Assembly (NCBI GenBank): GCA_040218145.1
Contig: JAVJQK010000112.1
Coordinates: 1-45,987 of the forward strand
Direction: 5' to 3'
Length of the DNA stretch: 45,987 nucleotides
Origin: Sandaracinaceae bacterium
GTDB taxonomy: Bacteria > Myxococcota_A > Polyangia > Polyangiales > Sandaracinaceae
Part shown: positions 20,552 to 28,527 of the stretch, one piece after another
How positions within the stretch are numbered: position 1 is the stretch's first letter
Layout of the letters: each line of letters opens with the position of its first letter
Made by a program: the position numbers and the translations under genes
The notes under the pieces: generated by a model
Told to the model about the DNA's origin: nothing
Database searches by the model: none
The model's input: the letters and a program-made list of their open reading frames with translations, nothing else

Positions 20552-22051
20552 CTATTCGGCGTCGGCCGCGGGGAACGTCTCGATCTCGTTGCCGTCCGTG
20601 TCGATGACCCGCACCCGCCCGTAGCGGCGGAGCGGCTGCACGATGTCGGCGGCCTTGCCCACCGCGACGATGATCGCCCGGTCGGGGCGGATGTACTGCT
20701 CCGCCGCCGCGTGCGCTTGCGCCGCCGTCACCTCGCGGATGGCCGAGCGGTAGCCGTCCCAGTAGTCGTCGGGGAGGTCGTAGACCCGCAGCTCCTCCAC
20801 CATCGCGGCGACGCGGCCCGCCGTCTCGATCTGCAAGGGGAAGGAGTCGCTGAGATAGCTCTGCGCGTCCCGCACCTCGTCCGCGGGCGGCTCCTCGGCC
20901 ACGATGCGATCGAGGTGCTCGACGAAGCCGGCCATGGCCTCCTCGGTGACCTCGTTGCGCACCGCGGCGAAGGCGACGAACGGGGCGACCTGCGCCCGCT
21001 CCGCCACCTGGCTGTAGGCGCCGTAGGTGAGGCTCCGCTGCTCTCGCAGATCCATGAACAGGCGCGACGCGGCCGAGCCGCCCAGCACCTGGTTGGCGAC
21101 CTGGAGCCGGACGAAGTCGGGGTTGCTCCGCGCGAGCGCGAGGTTGCCCACGTAGATCACCGACTGCACCGACTGCGGCCGGTCGACCACGAGCACCTCA
21201 CGCTGCGCGCGCTGCGGCGGCTCGGGGTAGGTCGTCTCGGCCACGTCCCGGCGGCGCCAGCCGCGGAAGGCGCGCTCGGCGGCCTGTTGCACGGCCGCCG
21301 GCTGGACGTCTCCGACCGCGACCAGGAAGGCGTTGTTCGGGACGAAGTTCGCGCGGTGCCAGCTCTGGAGGTCGCGGCGCGAGATGTCGCCGATGGCCTC
21401 CATCGTCGTGTCCACGTGCGCGTAGGGGTGGTTGCCGTAGAGCTCGCGGTAGAGCTCTCTGCGCGCGAGGTAGCGCGGCTGCTGGGACGACAGCGCCAGC
21501 CGGTCGCGCTCGCGCTGCTTGAGGCGCCGCAGCTCCGTCTCGCTGAAGCGCGGGTTGCGGGCCACCTCGGCGAGCAGGTCCATCGCCTCGTCCAGGTGCT
21601 CCGACAGCGCCCGGACCATGATGTAGACGTTCGCCTCGTCCGAGCCGACGTAGAGGTTGGCGCCGAGGAACTCGATCGCCTCGGCGAGCTCCGCGCTCGA
21701 GCGCTGGCGGGTGCCCTCCTTCAGCATCTGCGCGACGAAGTGCGCGAGGCCGGGGAGGTCCGCGGGGTCCTGCGCGCTGCCGCTCCGGATCACGAGCCGC
21801 AGGTACACGAGCGGCAGATCGCCGAAGCGAACGGTGTTGACGTCGAGCCCGGCCGCGTCGGCGCGCGCGATGTCCGGGAACTGAACGTCCCGCGGCGGGC
21901 CGCTCTCCGGCGGGGGCTGGCGCGGGGGCGCCTCGCGGACCACCTCGACGACCGTCTCGTCGCCGGTCGTCTCGTCGCCCTCGTCCGGCGTGGCGCCGGG
22001 ACCGCAGGCGAGCATGCTCAGGGCCGTCAGGCCGATCAGGGCGCGCTTCAC
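20552..22051 (-). CDS. M16-family peptidase-like lipoprotein, catalytically inactive subunit
   Basis: This is a 499-residue protein. MKRALIGLTALSMLACGPG has a lipobox (LACG-like, Cys16), followed by a Pro/Glu-rich linker to about residue 55. The rest is a two-domain M16 fold. The zinc motif HxxEH is degraded to H104-F-V-A-Q108, losing the catalytic Glu and the second His, while the C-terminal substrate-clamp features (SRLFMDLREQRSLTYGAYS) are kept. This is the pattern of the non-catalytic partner in heterodimeric M16 proteases such as alpha-MPP. Its ATG overlaps the stop of the active partner upstream (ATGA), which supports a stoichiometric complex. Confidence 0.92.
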   Translation of the reverse strand: MKRALIGLTALSMLACGPGATPDEGDETTGDETVVEVVREAPPRQPPPESGPPRDVQFPDIARADAAGLDVNTVRFGDLPLVYLRLVIRSGSAQDPADLPGLAHFVAQMLKEGTRQRSSAELAEAIEFLGANLYVGSDEANVYIMVRALSEHLDEAMDLLAEVARNPRFSETELRRLKQRERDRLALSSQQPRYLARRELYRELYGNHPYAHVDTTMEAIGDISRRDLQSWHRANFVPNNAFLVAVGDVQPAAVQQAAERAFRGWRRRDVAETTYPEPPQRAQREVLVVDRPQSVQSVIYVGNLALARSNPDFVRLQVANQVLGGSAASRLFMDLREQRSLTYGAYSQVAERAQVAPFVAFAAVRNEVTEEAMAGFVEHLDRIVAEEPPADEVRDAQSYLSDSFPLQIETAGRVAAMVEELRVYDLPDDYWDGYRSAIREVTAAQAHAAAEQYIRPDRAIIVAVGKAADIVQPLRRYGRVRVIDTDGNEIETFPAADAE

Positions 22052-23514
22052 TGCTCGCCTCCTTCTTCTTGCTGGGCTTCCTGCGGGGAAGCCTCTTGCT
22101 GCTGCGGCGGCTGGGGGACCACGTCGAGCACGGTGCGGTTGGTCTCGGTGAAGTACTGGCCGGCGACGCGCTGGATGTCCTCGCGGGTGACCGCCATGTA
22201 GCGCGCCATCTCCTCACGGATGAGCGCGGCGTCGTCGTAGTAGAGCTCGTACTCCGCCAGGCGCTGGCTGCGCTGGAGGTTGGACTGGAGGCCGAAGATG
22301 AAGCTCGAGCGGATGCGGTTCTGGGCCTTCTGCAGCTCGCGCTCGGTCACGCCGCGGCGGGCCACGTTCTCGATCTCGCGGAAGATCACCGCCCGCGCCT
22401 CTTCGCCGGTGTGGCCCTCGCTGAGGATCACCCAGGCGCTGAAGAGGTCGGGCCCGCGACGGTCGTCGGTGCCGATGAAGATCTCCTGCGCGAGCTCCTG
22501 CTCCTTGACCAGCTCCTGGTAGAGCCGGGACGACTCACCGTCGCCGAGCACCAGGCCCATCATCTCGAGCGCGTAGTGGTCGGGCTCGCGGTTCTGCGGG
22601 ATGTGCCACGCGACGTGGAACGCAGGGCGCTGGGCGAGGGGGTCGTGAATGGTGTCCACGCGCTCCGAGGTCTGCGGCGCGAGGTCGCCCGGCGCGTACG
22701 TGGGCACCTCGCCCGAGGGGATCTCACCGAAGTAGCGGCGCACCAGCGCCATGGCCTCCTCGGGGTCGAAGTCGCCCGCGATGCTGAGCACCGCGTTGTT
22801 CGGCTTGTAGTAGGTGTCGAAGAACTGCTGCACGGCCGACAGCGGCGCGTTCTCGAGGTCCGCGATGTCACCGATCGTCGAGTGCGAGTAGGGCCAGTAG
22901 TCGCCGTACGCGAGCTCGTTGATGCGCAGGAAGCTCATCGAGTAGGGCTGGTTGCGGTAGCTCTGGCGCCACTCCTCCATCACGACCTGCCGCTGGTTCT
23001 CGAAGTTCTCCTCGGTCACCGCGAGCGAGCGCATCCGGTCGGCCTCGAGCCAGAGCCCGAGCGCGAGCTCGTTGCTCGGGAGGGTCTCGAAGTAGTTGGT
23101 GCGATCGTGACTGGTGGTGCCGTTGAGGGAGCCGCCGCGGTTCATGATCAGCGAGAAGTGCTCGCCCTTGGCCACGTTCTCCGAGCCCTGGAACATCATG
23201 TGCTCGAAGAGATGAGCGAACCCGGAGCGGCCGCGCTCCTCGTTCCGCGAGCCGACGTCGTAGTAGACGCTGACGGCGACGGTCGGGACGGTCCGGTCGG
23301 GGCTCATGACCACGCGCAGTCCGTTGTCGAGGCGCTCGCGCTGGATGGGGAGGCTCGCGAGCGGCGTCTGCGCCTCGGCCTCGTCGGCTTGCTGTGCCGC
23401 GGCGAGACCTCCCAGCAGCATCTGGCCGCCGAGGCAGAGCGCTCCGAGGCCGAGGGCGCCGAGGCAGAGGCCTCTCACGCCGAGGCTCCCCGCCATCGAT
23501 TGGATCTTCTTCAT
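22048..23514 (-). CDS. M16-family zinc metallopeptidase, catalytic subunit
   Basis: This is a 488-residue protein starting at 23514 (MKKIQSMAGSLG), chosen because AAAGGA lies 6 nt upstream; a longer form from 23538 lacks this. The hydrophobic N-terminus (residues 10-40, LCLGALGLGALCLGG) is a signal peptide or anchor. The inverted zinc motif is intact: H101-L-F-E104-H105, with Glu181 exactly 76 residues after the second His as in pitrilysin-family enzymes. The R/Y pair of the C-terminal domain appears in ESSRLYQELVKEQELA. The extreme C-terminus is Gln/Glu/Pro-rich. It presumably degrades or processes periplasmic peptides together with the coupled inactive subunit. Confidence 0.95.
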   Translation of the reverse strand: MKKIQSMAGSLGVRGLCLGALGLGALCLGGQMLLGGLAAAQQADEAEAQTPLASLPIQRERLDNGLRVVMSPDRTVPTVAVSVYYDVGSRNEERGRSGFAHLFEHMMFQGSENVAKGEHFSLIMNRGGSLNGTTSHDRTNYFETLPSNELALGLWLEADRMRSLAVTEENFENQRQVVMEEWRQSYRNQPYSMSFLRINELAYGDYWPYSHSTIGDIADLENAPLSAVQQFFDTYYKPNNAVLSIAGDFDPEEAMALVRRYFGEIPSGEVPTYAPGDLAPQTSERVDTIHDPLAQRPAFHVAWHIPQNREPDHYALEMMGLVLGDGESSRLYQELVKEQELAQEIFIGTDDRRGPDLFSAWVILSEGHTGEEARAVIFREIENVARRGVTERELQKAQNRIRSSFIFGLQSNLQRSQRLAEYELYYDDAALIREEMARYMAVTREDIQRVAGQYFTETNRTVLDVVPQPPQQQEASPQEAQQEEGGEQ

Positions 23515-23625
23515 GCCGGTCCTTTCGCGAAAGGGCACATGGGGTCGCCGCGCGCCCCCGCAACCCCGAGCGGTCCTACCATGGGGTGACGTACGAGAGT
23601 AGGGGGCGATCTGCGCGCGTCGTGC

Positions 23626-23655
23626 TTGACGCTGCGGCGACCCAGGCCCTAGCCT
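23626..23655 (+). promoter_or_regulatory. Candidate promoter for cinA
   Basis: TTGACG (23626-23631; five of six -35 positions) and TAGCCT (23650-23655) are separated by 18 nt, ending 26 nt before the ATG. This is the best -35 match in the window. The M16 operon diverges from the same 167-bp gap. Confidence 0.45.
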
Positions 23656-23681
23656 GGTCAGCCCTTTTCTCCGAGGTCCAG

Positions 23682-24920
23682 ATGACCGCCGCCGTTCTCT
23701 CCATCGGTACCGAGCTCACGCGCGGCGAGCTCACGAACACGAACGCGAGCTGGCTGTCCGAGGAGCTGACCGCGCTCGGATGCACGGTGGTCGAGCAGGT
23801 CGCGGTCGGCGACGACATCGAGACCATCGGCGCGGCGCTGAAGCGCCTCAGCGCCACGCACACCCTCATCGTCGCCACCGGCGGGCTCGGCCCCACCACC
23901 GACGACCTGACGGCCGAGGCGGTCGCGCGCGTGGCCGGGGTCCCTCGGTCGCGGCACGAGCCGTCGCTGCGCATGATCGAGCGCCGGTTCGCCGCGGTGG
24001 GCCGCGTGATGAGCCCCTCGAACGCCAAGCAGGCCGACCTCCCCGACGGAGCGGACGCGCTCGAGAACCCGGTGGGCACGGCGCCGGGCTTCGCGATGAC
24101 GCTGGGCGCGTGCCGCGCCTGGTTCCTCCCCGGCGTGCCGCACGAGATGAAGCGGCTCTTCGCCGACCACGTGCAGCCGGCCGTGTCCCGCTCGGTCGAG
24201 CGCACCACGCATCAGGTACATCTGCGCACCTTCGGGCTCGCGGAGTCGAAGGTCGGCGAGCTGCTCGAGGGCGTCGAGGCCGCGTACGAAGGCTTGACCC
24301 TCGGCTACCGCGCGAGCTTCCCCGAGATCGAGGTCAAGCTCCTGGCGCGGGCCGAGACCGAGGCGCGCGCCGAGGAGATCGCGCGGGCGGCCGAGTCCGA
24401 GGTCCGCACGCGCCTCGGGGACGCCGTGTTCGGCACGGGCGAAGAGCGCTACCCGGTCTACGTGGGGCACGTCCTCCGCGAGCGCGGCATGACCATCGCG
24501 CTGGCCGAGAGCTGCACCGGCGGCATGGTGGGCTCGCTCATCACCGACGTGCCGGGCAGCTCCGAGTACATGCTGCTCAGCGCGGTCACCTACGCGAACG
24601 CGGCCAAGACCAAGGTGCTGGGCGTCGGCGCGGAGATCCTGCGCGGCCACGGCGCCGTGAGCAGCGAGTGCGCAGCGGCGATGGCCGACGGAGCGCGTCG
24701 CCTCGCCGACTCGGACCTCGCGGTCGCCATCACGGGCATCGCCGGCCCCGGGGGCGGCACGGAAGACAAGCCGGTGGGCACGGTCTTCATCGCGGTCGCG
24801 CGTCGTGAGGGCGAGACGGTCACCCAGGCGCACGCGCTCGGCGGCGATCGGTGGCGCATCCGGCGCCTCTCGGCCTACCTCGCCCTGCGTGAGCTCGTCC
24901 GGGCCGCGAAGGGCGCCTGA
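23682..24920 (+). CDS. cinA: CinA-family protein / nicotinamide-nucleotide amidase
   Basis: This is a 412-residue, two-domain protein. Residues 1-170 are the MoCF-like domain (MTAAVLSIGTELTRGELTNTN, TGGLGPTTDDLT, FLPGVPHEM), linked to ADP-ribose pyrophosphatase activity in some homologues. Residues about 250-412 are the C-terminal PncC domain with LAESCTGGMVGSLITDVPGSS and AITGIAGPGGGTEDKPVGTV. This domain deamidates NMN to NaMN in pyridine-nucleotide recycling. Fused CinA is the normal form in many bacteria. The start is the first ATG (23682), after the candidate promoter. It is cytoplasmic. Confidence 0.96.
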   Translation: MTAAVLSIGTELTRGELTNTNASWLSEELTALGCTVVEQVAVGDDIETIGAALKRLSATHTLIVATGGLGPTTDDLTAEAVARVAGVPRSRHEPSLRMIERRFAAVGRVMSPSNAKQADLPDGADALENPVGTAPGFAMTLGACRAWFLPGVPHEMKRLFADHVQPAVSRSVERTTHQVHLRTFGLAESKVGELLEGVEAAYEGLTLGYRASFPEIEVKLLARAETEARAEEIARAAESEVRTRLGDAVFGTGEERYPVYVGHVLRERGMTIALAESCTGGMVGSLITDVPGSSEYMLLSAVTYANAAKTKVLGVGAEILRGHGAVSSECAAAMADGARRLADSDLAVAITGIAGPGGGTEDKPVGTVFIAVARREGETVTQAHALGGDRWRIRRLSAYLALRELVRAAKGA

Positions 24921-24960
24921 CCGGGGCGCCTTCGGAGCGTCGGCGTGATATCCCTGAGTC

Positions 24961-25980
24961 GTGGGTGACGAAGAGGGGGTGTCGGTCGCGATCGCGCACG
25001 CGATCCTCGACGCGCTGCGGGATCAGGGCGTGGACGTCGACGCGACCCTGGCCTCGGCGGGGATCGCGCCGGCCGACCTCGAGGACATGGACGGCCTGAT
25101 CTCGGTCGCCCGCGAGGAGGCGCTCTGGCACGAGGCCATCCGGCGGGGCGGCGAGGACATCGGCCTCCACGCCGCGCGCAGCCTCCAGCGCGGGCGGTTT
25201 CGGGGGCTGGAGTTCGCGGTCCGCTCCGCTCCGTCCTTGCGGGACGGCTTCGCGGTCCTCGTGCGCTTCGACACCCTGCTGCACGGCCGAGAGATCTTCA
25301 GCGTCGAGGGGGACGACGACGGGGGGCTCCGGCTCGTCTACCAGTCGCCTCACGAGGAGGACCCGCATCGGCGCGTGATGTCGCAGTTCGCGATGCTCGG
25401 GACGCTCGAGCTGGCGCGGAGCGCGACCGGCGTGCCCCTCGTGCCGCGCGGGGTGGAGCTGCGTCAGCCCACGGCGCGGAACGCACCCGAGCTGGGCCGC
25501 GCGTTCGGGGTCGAGGTCACGCTGGGCGCGGAGCGCGACGCCATCGAGTTCGGCCCAGAGCAACTCGCGTTGCCCATGCTCGACGCCGACCGCGAGCTCG
25601 CGAGCACGCTCGAGCGCTACCTGGAGCGCGAGGTCGAGGGGCGTCAGCGCGACGACCGCCTCGAGGGGCGGGTGCGGCGGGAGATCGGGCGGCAGCTCAC
25701 CGCGGGCGGCGTGTCGCTCGAGGCGGTGTCCGAGCACCTCGAGATCTCGCCGAGGGCGCTCCAGCGGCGGCTGGCCGACCAGGACACGTCCTACCAGGAG
25801 CTCCTCGACGAGACCCGCCGCGAGGTCGCCGAGCAGCTCCTCCGCCAGGAGGGCGTCAGCATCGCGGGCGCGGCGTACCTGCTCGGCTACTCCGAGGTCT
25901 CGGCGTTTCATCGGGCCTTCAAGCGCTGGACGGGCCTCACGCCGGGCCGGTTTCGCCGCGTCTCGTCGCGATCTGCATGA
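24961..25980 (+). CDS. AraC-family transcriptional regulator with arabinose-binding-like N-domain
   Basis: This is a 339-residue protein starting at GTG (24961). Residues 15-200 match the Arabinose_bd (OruR/ArgR-type) sensor layout, with GLHAARSLQRGRFRGLEF and a ligand pocket region. Residues about 230-335 carry the paired HTH motifs: SLEAVSEHLEISPRALQRRL (first helix-turn-helix) and VSIAGAAYLLGYSEVSAFHRAFKRWTG (second), ending TPGRFRR as in AraC proteins. The target genes are unknown; the flanking genes cinA and the 26038 gene are candidates only by position. TATCCC lies about 9 nt before the start with no Shine-Dalgarno, consistent with a short or absent leader. Confidence 0.93.
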   Translation: MGDEEGVSVAIAHAILDALRDQGVDVDATLASAGIAPADLEDMDGLISVAREEALWHEAIRRGGEDIGLHAARSLQRGRFRGLEFAVRSAPSLRDGFAVLVRFDTLLHGREIFSVEGDDDGGLRLVYQSPHEEDPHRRVMSQFAMLGTLELARSATGVPLVPRGVELRQPTARNAPELGRAFGVEVTLGAERDAIEFGPEQLALPMLDADRELASTLERYLEREVEGRQRDDRLEGRVRREIGRQLTAGGVSLEAVSEHLEISPRALQRRLADQDTSYQELLDETRREVAEQLLRQEGVSIAGAAYLLGYSEVSAFHRAFKRWTGLTPGRFRRVSSRSA

Positions 25981-26037
25981 GCTGGGTCGCCTCCGGTCAA
26001 TGAAGCCCGGTCGCCGGCCCCTCATGTTGTTCGTGCC

Positions 26038-26499
26038 GTGCGCTGCCACCTCGCGACCCTGGGCGAAGCCTTCGACGACGTCGGTCTCGGGCTCCTGCTC
26101 TCCTGTGACGACGGGCGCACGCACGTGAACTCCACGGCCGCCTTTCTCCTCCACGCGCGCGGAGACGACGCGGTCGCGCTCCTCGCGCGAGCGAGCGGCC
26201 GTAGCCGCGCCGCGGTGGAGCGCTGGCTCCGGGCGGCGCGATCCGGCGTCGCGCGGTCGCTGACCTGGAGCGAGCCGCTGCCCTGGGGGGGACACGTGGT
26301 CGTCTCGGCGCGGGTCCGCCACCCCTTCGGCGGCATCGAGGGCTGCTCCGGCGTGGTGCTCGAGGACGTGGCGGCGGTGCTGGGCCAGCAGAAGGAGCTG
26401 GACGCGCTGCGCGCCGAGAACGAGCGCCTGCGAGCGAAGCTGGAGGGGGACGCCTCGGGCGTCCTGCGACGGCTCGACCCCGAGCAGATCGCCGAGTAG
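26038..26499 (+). CDS. Small PAS-like/coiled-coil hypothetical protein, C-terminus possibly truncated
   Basis: This is a 153-residue protein from a GTG at 26038. Residues 10-100 read like a PAS-type sensor fold (DDVGLGLLLSCDDGRTHVN, a helix with repeated Arg/Ala, then VVVSARVRHPFGGIEG), though no heme or flavin ligand residue can be named. Residues 118-135 are a short coiled coil (KELDALRAENERLRAKL). The stop TAG (26497-26499) uses the first two bases of the inverted-repeat element at 26498, so the original C-terminus may have been cut by its insertion. It is on the same strand as the AraC gene, 57 bp downstream. Confidence 0.6.
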   Translation: MRCHLATLGEAFDDVGLGLLLSCDDGRTHVNSTAAFLLHARGDDAVALLARASGRSRAAVERWLRAARSGVARSLTWSEPLPWGGHVVVSARVRHPFGGIEGCSGVVLEDVAAVLGQQKELDALRAENERLRAKLEGDASGVLRRLDPEQIAE

Positions 26500-26656
26500 G
26501 ACTACTTGGTCACATGTCGGCGGATGATCGCGACGGACAGTGGTTTCGGGCGCGCCGCGACGATGAAGGAGGGGCTTTCAGCCCCTTCGAAGAGGAGCGA
26601 CGCGCCCGGAGCCGCTGAACGAGCGAGGGCCGTCGTAAATGTGACCAAGTAGTCCT
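26498..26656. mobile_element. 159-bp MITE-like hairpin element with 18-bp terminal inverted repeats
   Basis: AGGACTACTTGGTCACAT (26498-26515) is exactly inverted at 26639-26656. Inside, and on the same centre (about 26577.5), 26538-26554 pairs with 26601-26617 over all 17 positions, including three U.G pairs if the plus strand is transcribed, and GGGGCT/AGCCCC (26571-26576/26580-26585) closes a TTC loop. There is no ORF. Long nested palindromes with perfect ends are typical of miniature inverted-repeat elements moved in trans. No clear target duplication was found. It could alternatively act as a bidirectional terminator or RNA-stability element. Confidence 0.6.
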
Positions 26657-26762
26657 GGCGCACTGGCGCGCCGTCCCGCCGGCGAGGCGCGCGCAGTCAT
26701 CTTCGCCGGACACTGCAGAAGCGACGCGAAAGCCGACCGCCCCTTCGCTACAGTCGCGTGCG

Positions 26763-28478
26763 ATGAGCTCCCCTCTGGACCGGTTGGTGGACGACATCGT
26801 CCGATGGCTTCGCGACGACGCGCAGGAGACGCTGGGGAGGCTTCGCGGCGACCCGGACGCGAGCCCTCCCCTCGTCGTGCTCGAGCGTCACGCGGCGCTG
26901 CGCGGCCCGCGCGCGCAGGAGCGCTTCATCGAGAGCGTGGAGCGGGGCCTCCTGGAGGGCGAAGAGCGGACGAGGGTGGCGGGCTGGCTCCGCGAGGCCC
27001 ACGCCGCGGTCGGTCGAGCCCGCGCCGCCGATCGCGTCGACGCGGCCTGGGCCGCCCCGCTGCCGCACGACTCGGATCATCTCCCTCCCGCGGAGGTCCT
27101 CGAGCGGGGGCTCCGCGCCTCCGACCGCAAGACCCGCGCGCTCGCCGCGCGCTCGCTCGAGCCCTTCTTCGAGCGCCTCCACGCGGCCCAGCGACGCGGC
27201 CTCGCGGATGTGGAGGAGTCCCTCGACGAAGCGCGCTGGTTGACGGAGGAGCTGTCGGAGGCGACCAGCATCGACGGCAACGGAAGCGGAAGCGGAGACG
27301 GAAGCGGGAGCGGGAGCGGAGGCGGGAGCGGGAGCGGAAGCGGAAACGGAGGCGGGAGCGGAGGCGGAAGCGGAAGCGGAAGCGGAAGCGGAAGCGGAAG
27401 CGGAAGCGGAAGCGGGAGCGGAAGCGGACTCGGAGACGGACTCGGAGGCGGCGGCGGAAGCGGCGGCGGAAGCGGAAACGGAGGCGGCGGCGGAAGCGGA
27501 AGCGGCGGCGGAAGCGGAAGCGGCGGCGGAAGCGGAGGCGGAAGCGGAAGCGGGACCCCGACCGGTCCAGCGCTCCTCGCCGAGACCACCGACGCCTGGG
27601 ACGAGCTGCGGGAGCGGGTGGCGCACTCGGTCGGCGGGATCGAGGACTGGATGGATCTCGGCCACGCGCTGCGGGCGCCGGAGCTCGACGACCAGTTCGA
27701 TCGCGCGCGGCGCTTCCGGCGGCTCGCGCTTCGCTTCGACGCCATCGGGGGCAAGGAGGCGCTCTCCGCGCGCGCCCGGGTGGTGGAGCCCGCGCAGCCG
27801 GGGCTCCGCGGGACGCGCGTGGTGGCGCTGGACGTGCCGCGGCAGGTGCGGCTCGTGCCCGGGCGCGAGCTGGGGCTGAGCTCCGAGCGCGACGCCGCCA
27901 TCGCCATGGGCCGCGCGCTGGCGCTGTCGTGGACCCATCCTGCCCTCCCCCCGCTCCGGGCGCAGCCTCGAGGCGAGACGGTCGGGCGCGCGCTCGGCGG
28001 CCTCTTCGCGCACCTCTCGAGCGAGCCGGCGCGGCTCGCGAAGGAGGGCGTCGGGAGCCAGCGCGATCAGCGCGTGATCGCGGAGCGGTGGCTGGCGCTC
28101 GAGCTCTTCGCGCTGCGCACCGGCGAGGCCGCCGAGCTGCTGCGCCCCCACGTCGGCGCGCGCAGCCTGCGCGAGCGGGCCGAGGACGCGCTCCGGGGCG
28201 CGTGGGGCGTGGAGCTGCCGCCGGCGCTCGCCTCGTGCTTCGCCGTGCATCTGGGGCCCCACCCGGGCGCGTCGGCCCGCGCGCAGCGCTGGGTCGCGCC
28301 TCTCTACGTGGCCATGCGTGAGCGCTACGACGAGGACTGGTGGCGGAACCCGCGGAGCGCCGAGCCCATCCGGGCCGCGTGCGAGCGGGGCGCGGAGCTC
28401 GACGTCGAGGGCTGGGCGGCGGAGCTCGACGCGACGGGCGACGCGGGCTGGGCCCAGCGCCTCGCCGAGCGGCTCTGA
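26763..28478 (+). CDS. Hypothetical protein with 93-residue Gly/Ser linker
   Basis: This is a 571-residue protein with two helical, Arg/Ala/Leu-rich halves (residues 1-171 and about 265-571). They are joined by an almost pure Gly/Ser/Asn tract (172-264) encoded by a GGAAGC-type microsatellite. No signal peptide or membrane helix is seen, so it is probably cytoplasmic. The C-terminal half ends with YVAMRERYDEDWWRNPRS and AELDATGD. That DEDWWRNP style is familiar from helical M3-peptidase-like proteins, but there is no HExxH, so no enzyme call is made. The start ATG at 26763 follows CTACAGT closely. The next gene, pepP, is 49 nt downstream. Confidence 0.7.
   Translation: MSSPLDRLVDDIVRWLRDDAQETLGRLRGDPDASPPLVVLERHAALRGPRAQERFIESVERGLLEGEERTRVAGWLREAHAAVGRARAADRVDAAWAAPLPHDSDHLPPAEVLERGLRASDRKTRALAARSLEPFFERLHAAQRRGLADVEESLDEARWLTEELSEATSIDGNGSGSGDGSGSGSGGGSGSGSGNGGGSGGGSGSGSGSGSGSGSGSGSGSGLGDGLGGGGGSGGGSGNGGGGGSGSGGGSGSGGGSGGGSGSGTPTGPALLAETTDAWDELRERVAHSVGGIEDWMDLGHALRAPELDDQFDRARRFRRLALRFDAIGGKEALSARARVVEPAQPGLRGTRVVALDVPRQVRLVPGRELGLSSERDAAIAMGRALALSWTHPALPPLRAQPRGETVGRALGGLFAHLSSEPARLAKEGVGSQRDQRVIAERWLALELFALRTGEAAELLRPHVGARSLRERAEDALRGAWGVELPPALASCFAVHLGPHPGASARAQRWVAPLYVAMRERYDEDWWRNPRSAEPIRAACERGAELDVEGWAAELDATGDAGWAQRLAERL
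27276..27554 (+). repeat. GGAAGC-type hexanucleotide microsatellite inside a gene
   Basis: This is a tract of about 279 bp built from GGAAGC, GGCGGA and related hexamers/trinucleotides, coding for Gly-Ser with occasional Asn, Asp and Leu. All units are multiples of three, so copy-number change alters linker length without frameshift. In other frames it yields Arg/Lys or Pro/Leu repeats, which are not real proteins. Confidence 0.9.
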
Positions 28479-28527
28479 CCGCCTTCCACGGGCTGCCGGC
28501 GGGGATCCGAGCTAGCCTCCCCGGCTC

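Noticed and set aside
27276-27554. CRISPR-like repetitive array
   Set aside because: Units are 6 bp without spacers and lie in one coding frame, so this is a microsatellite.
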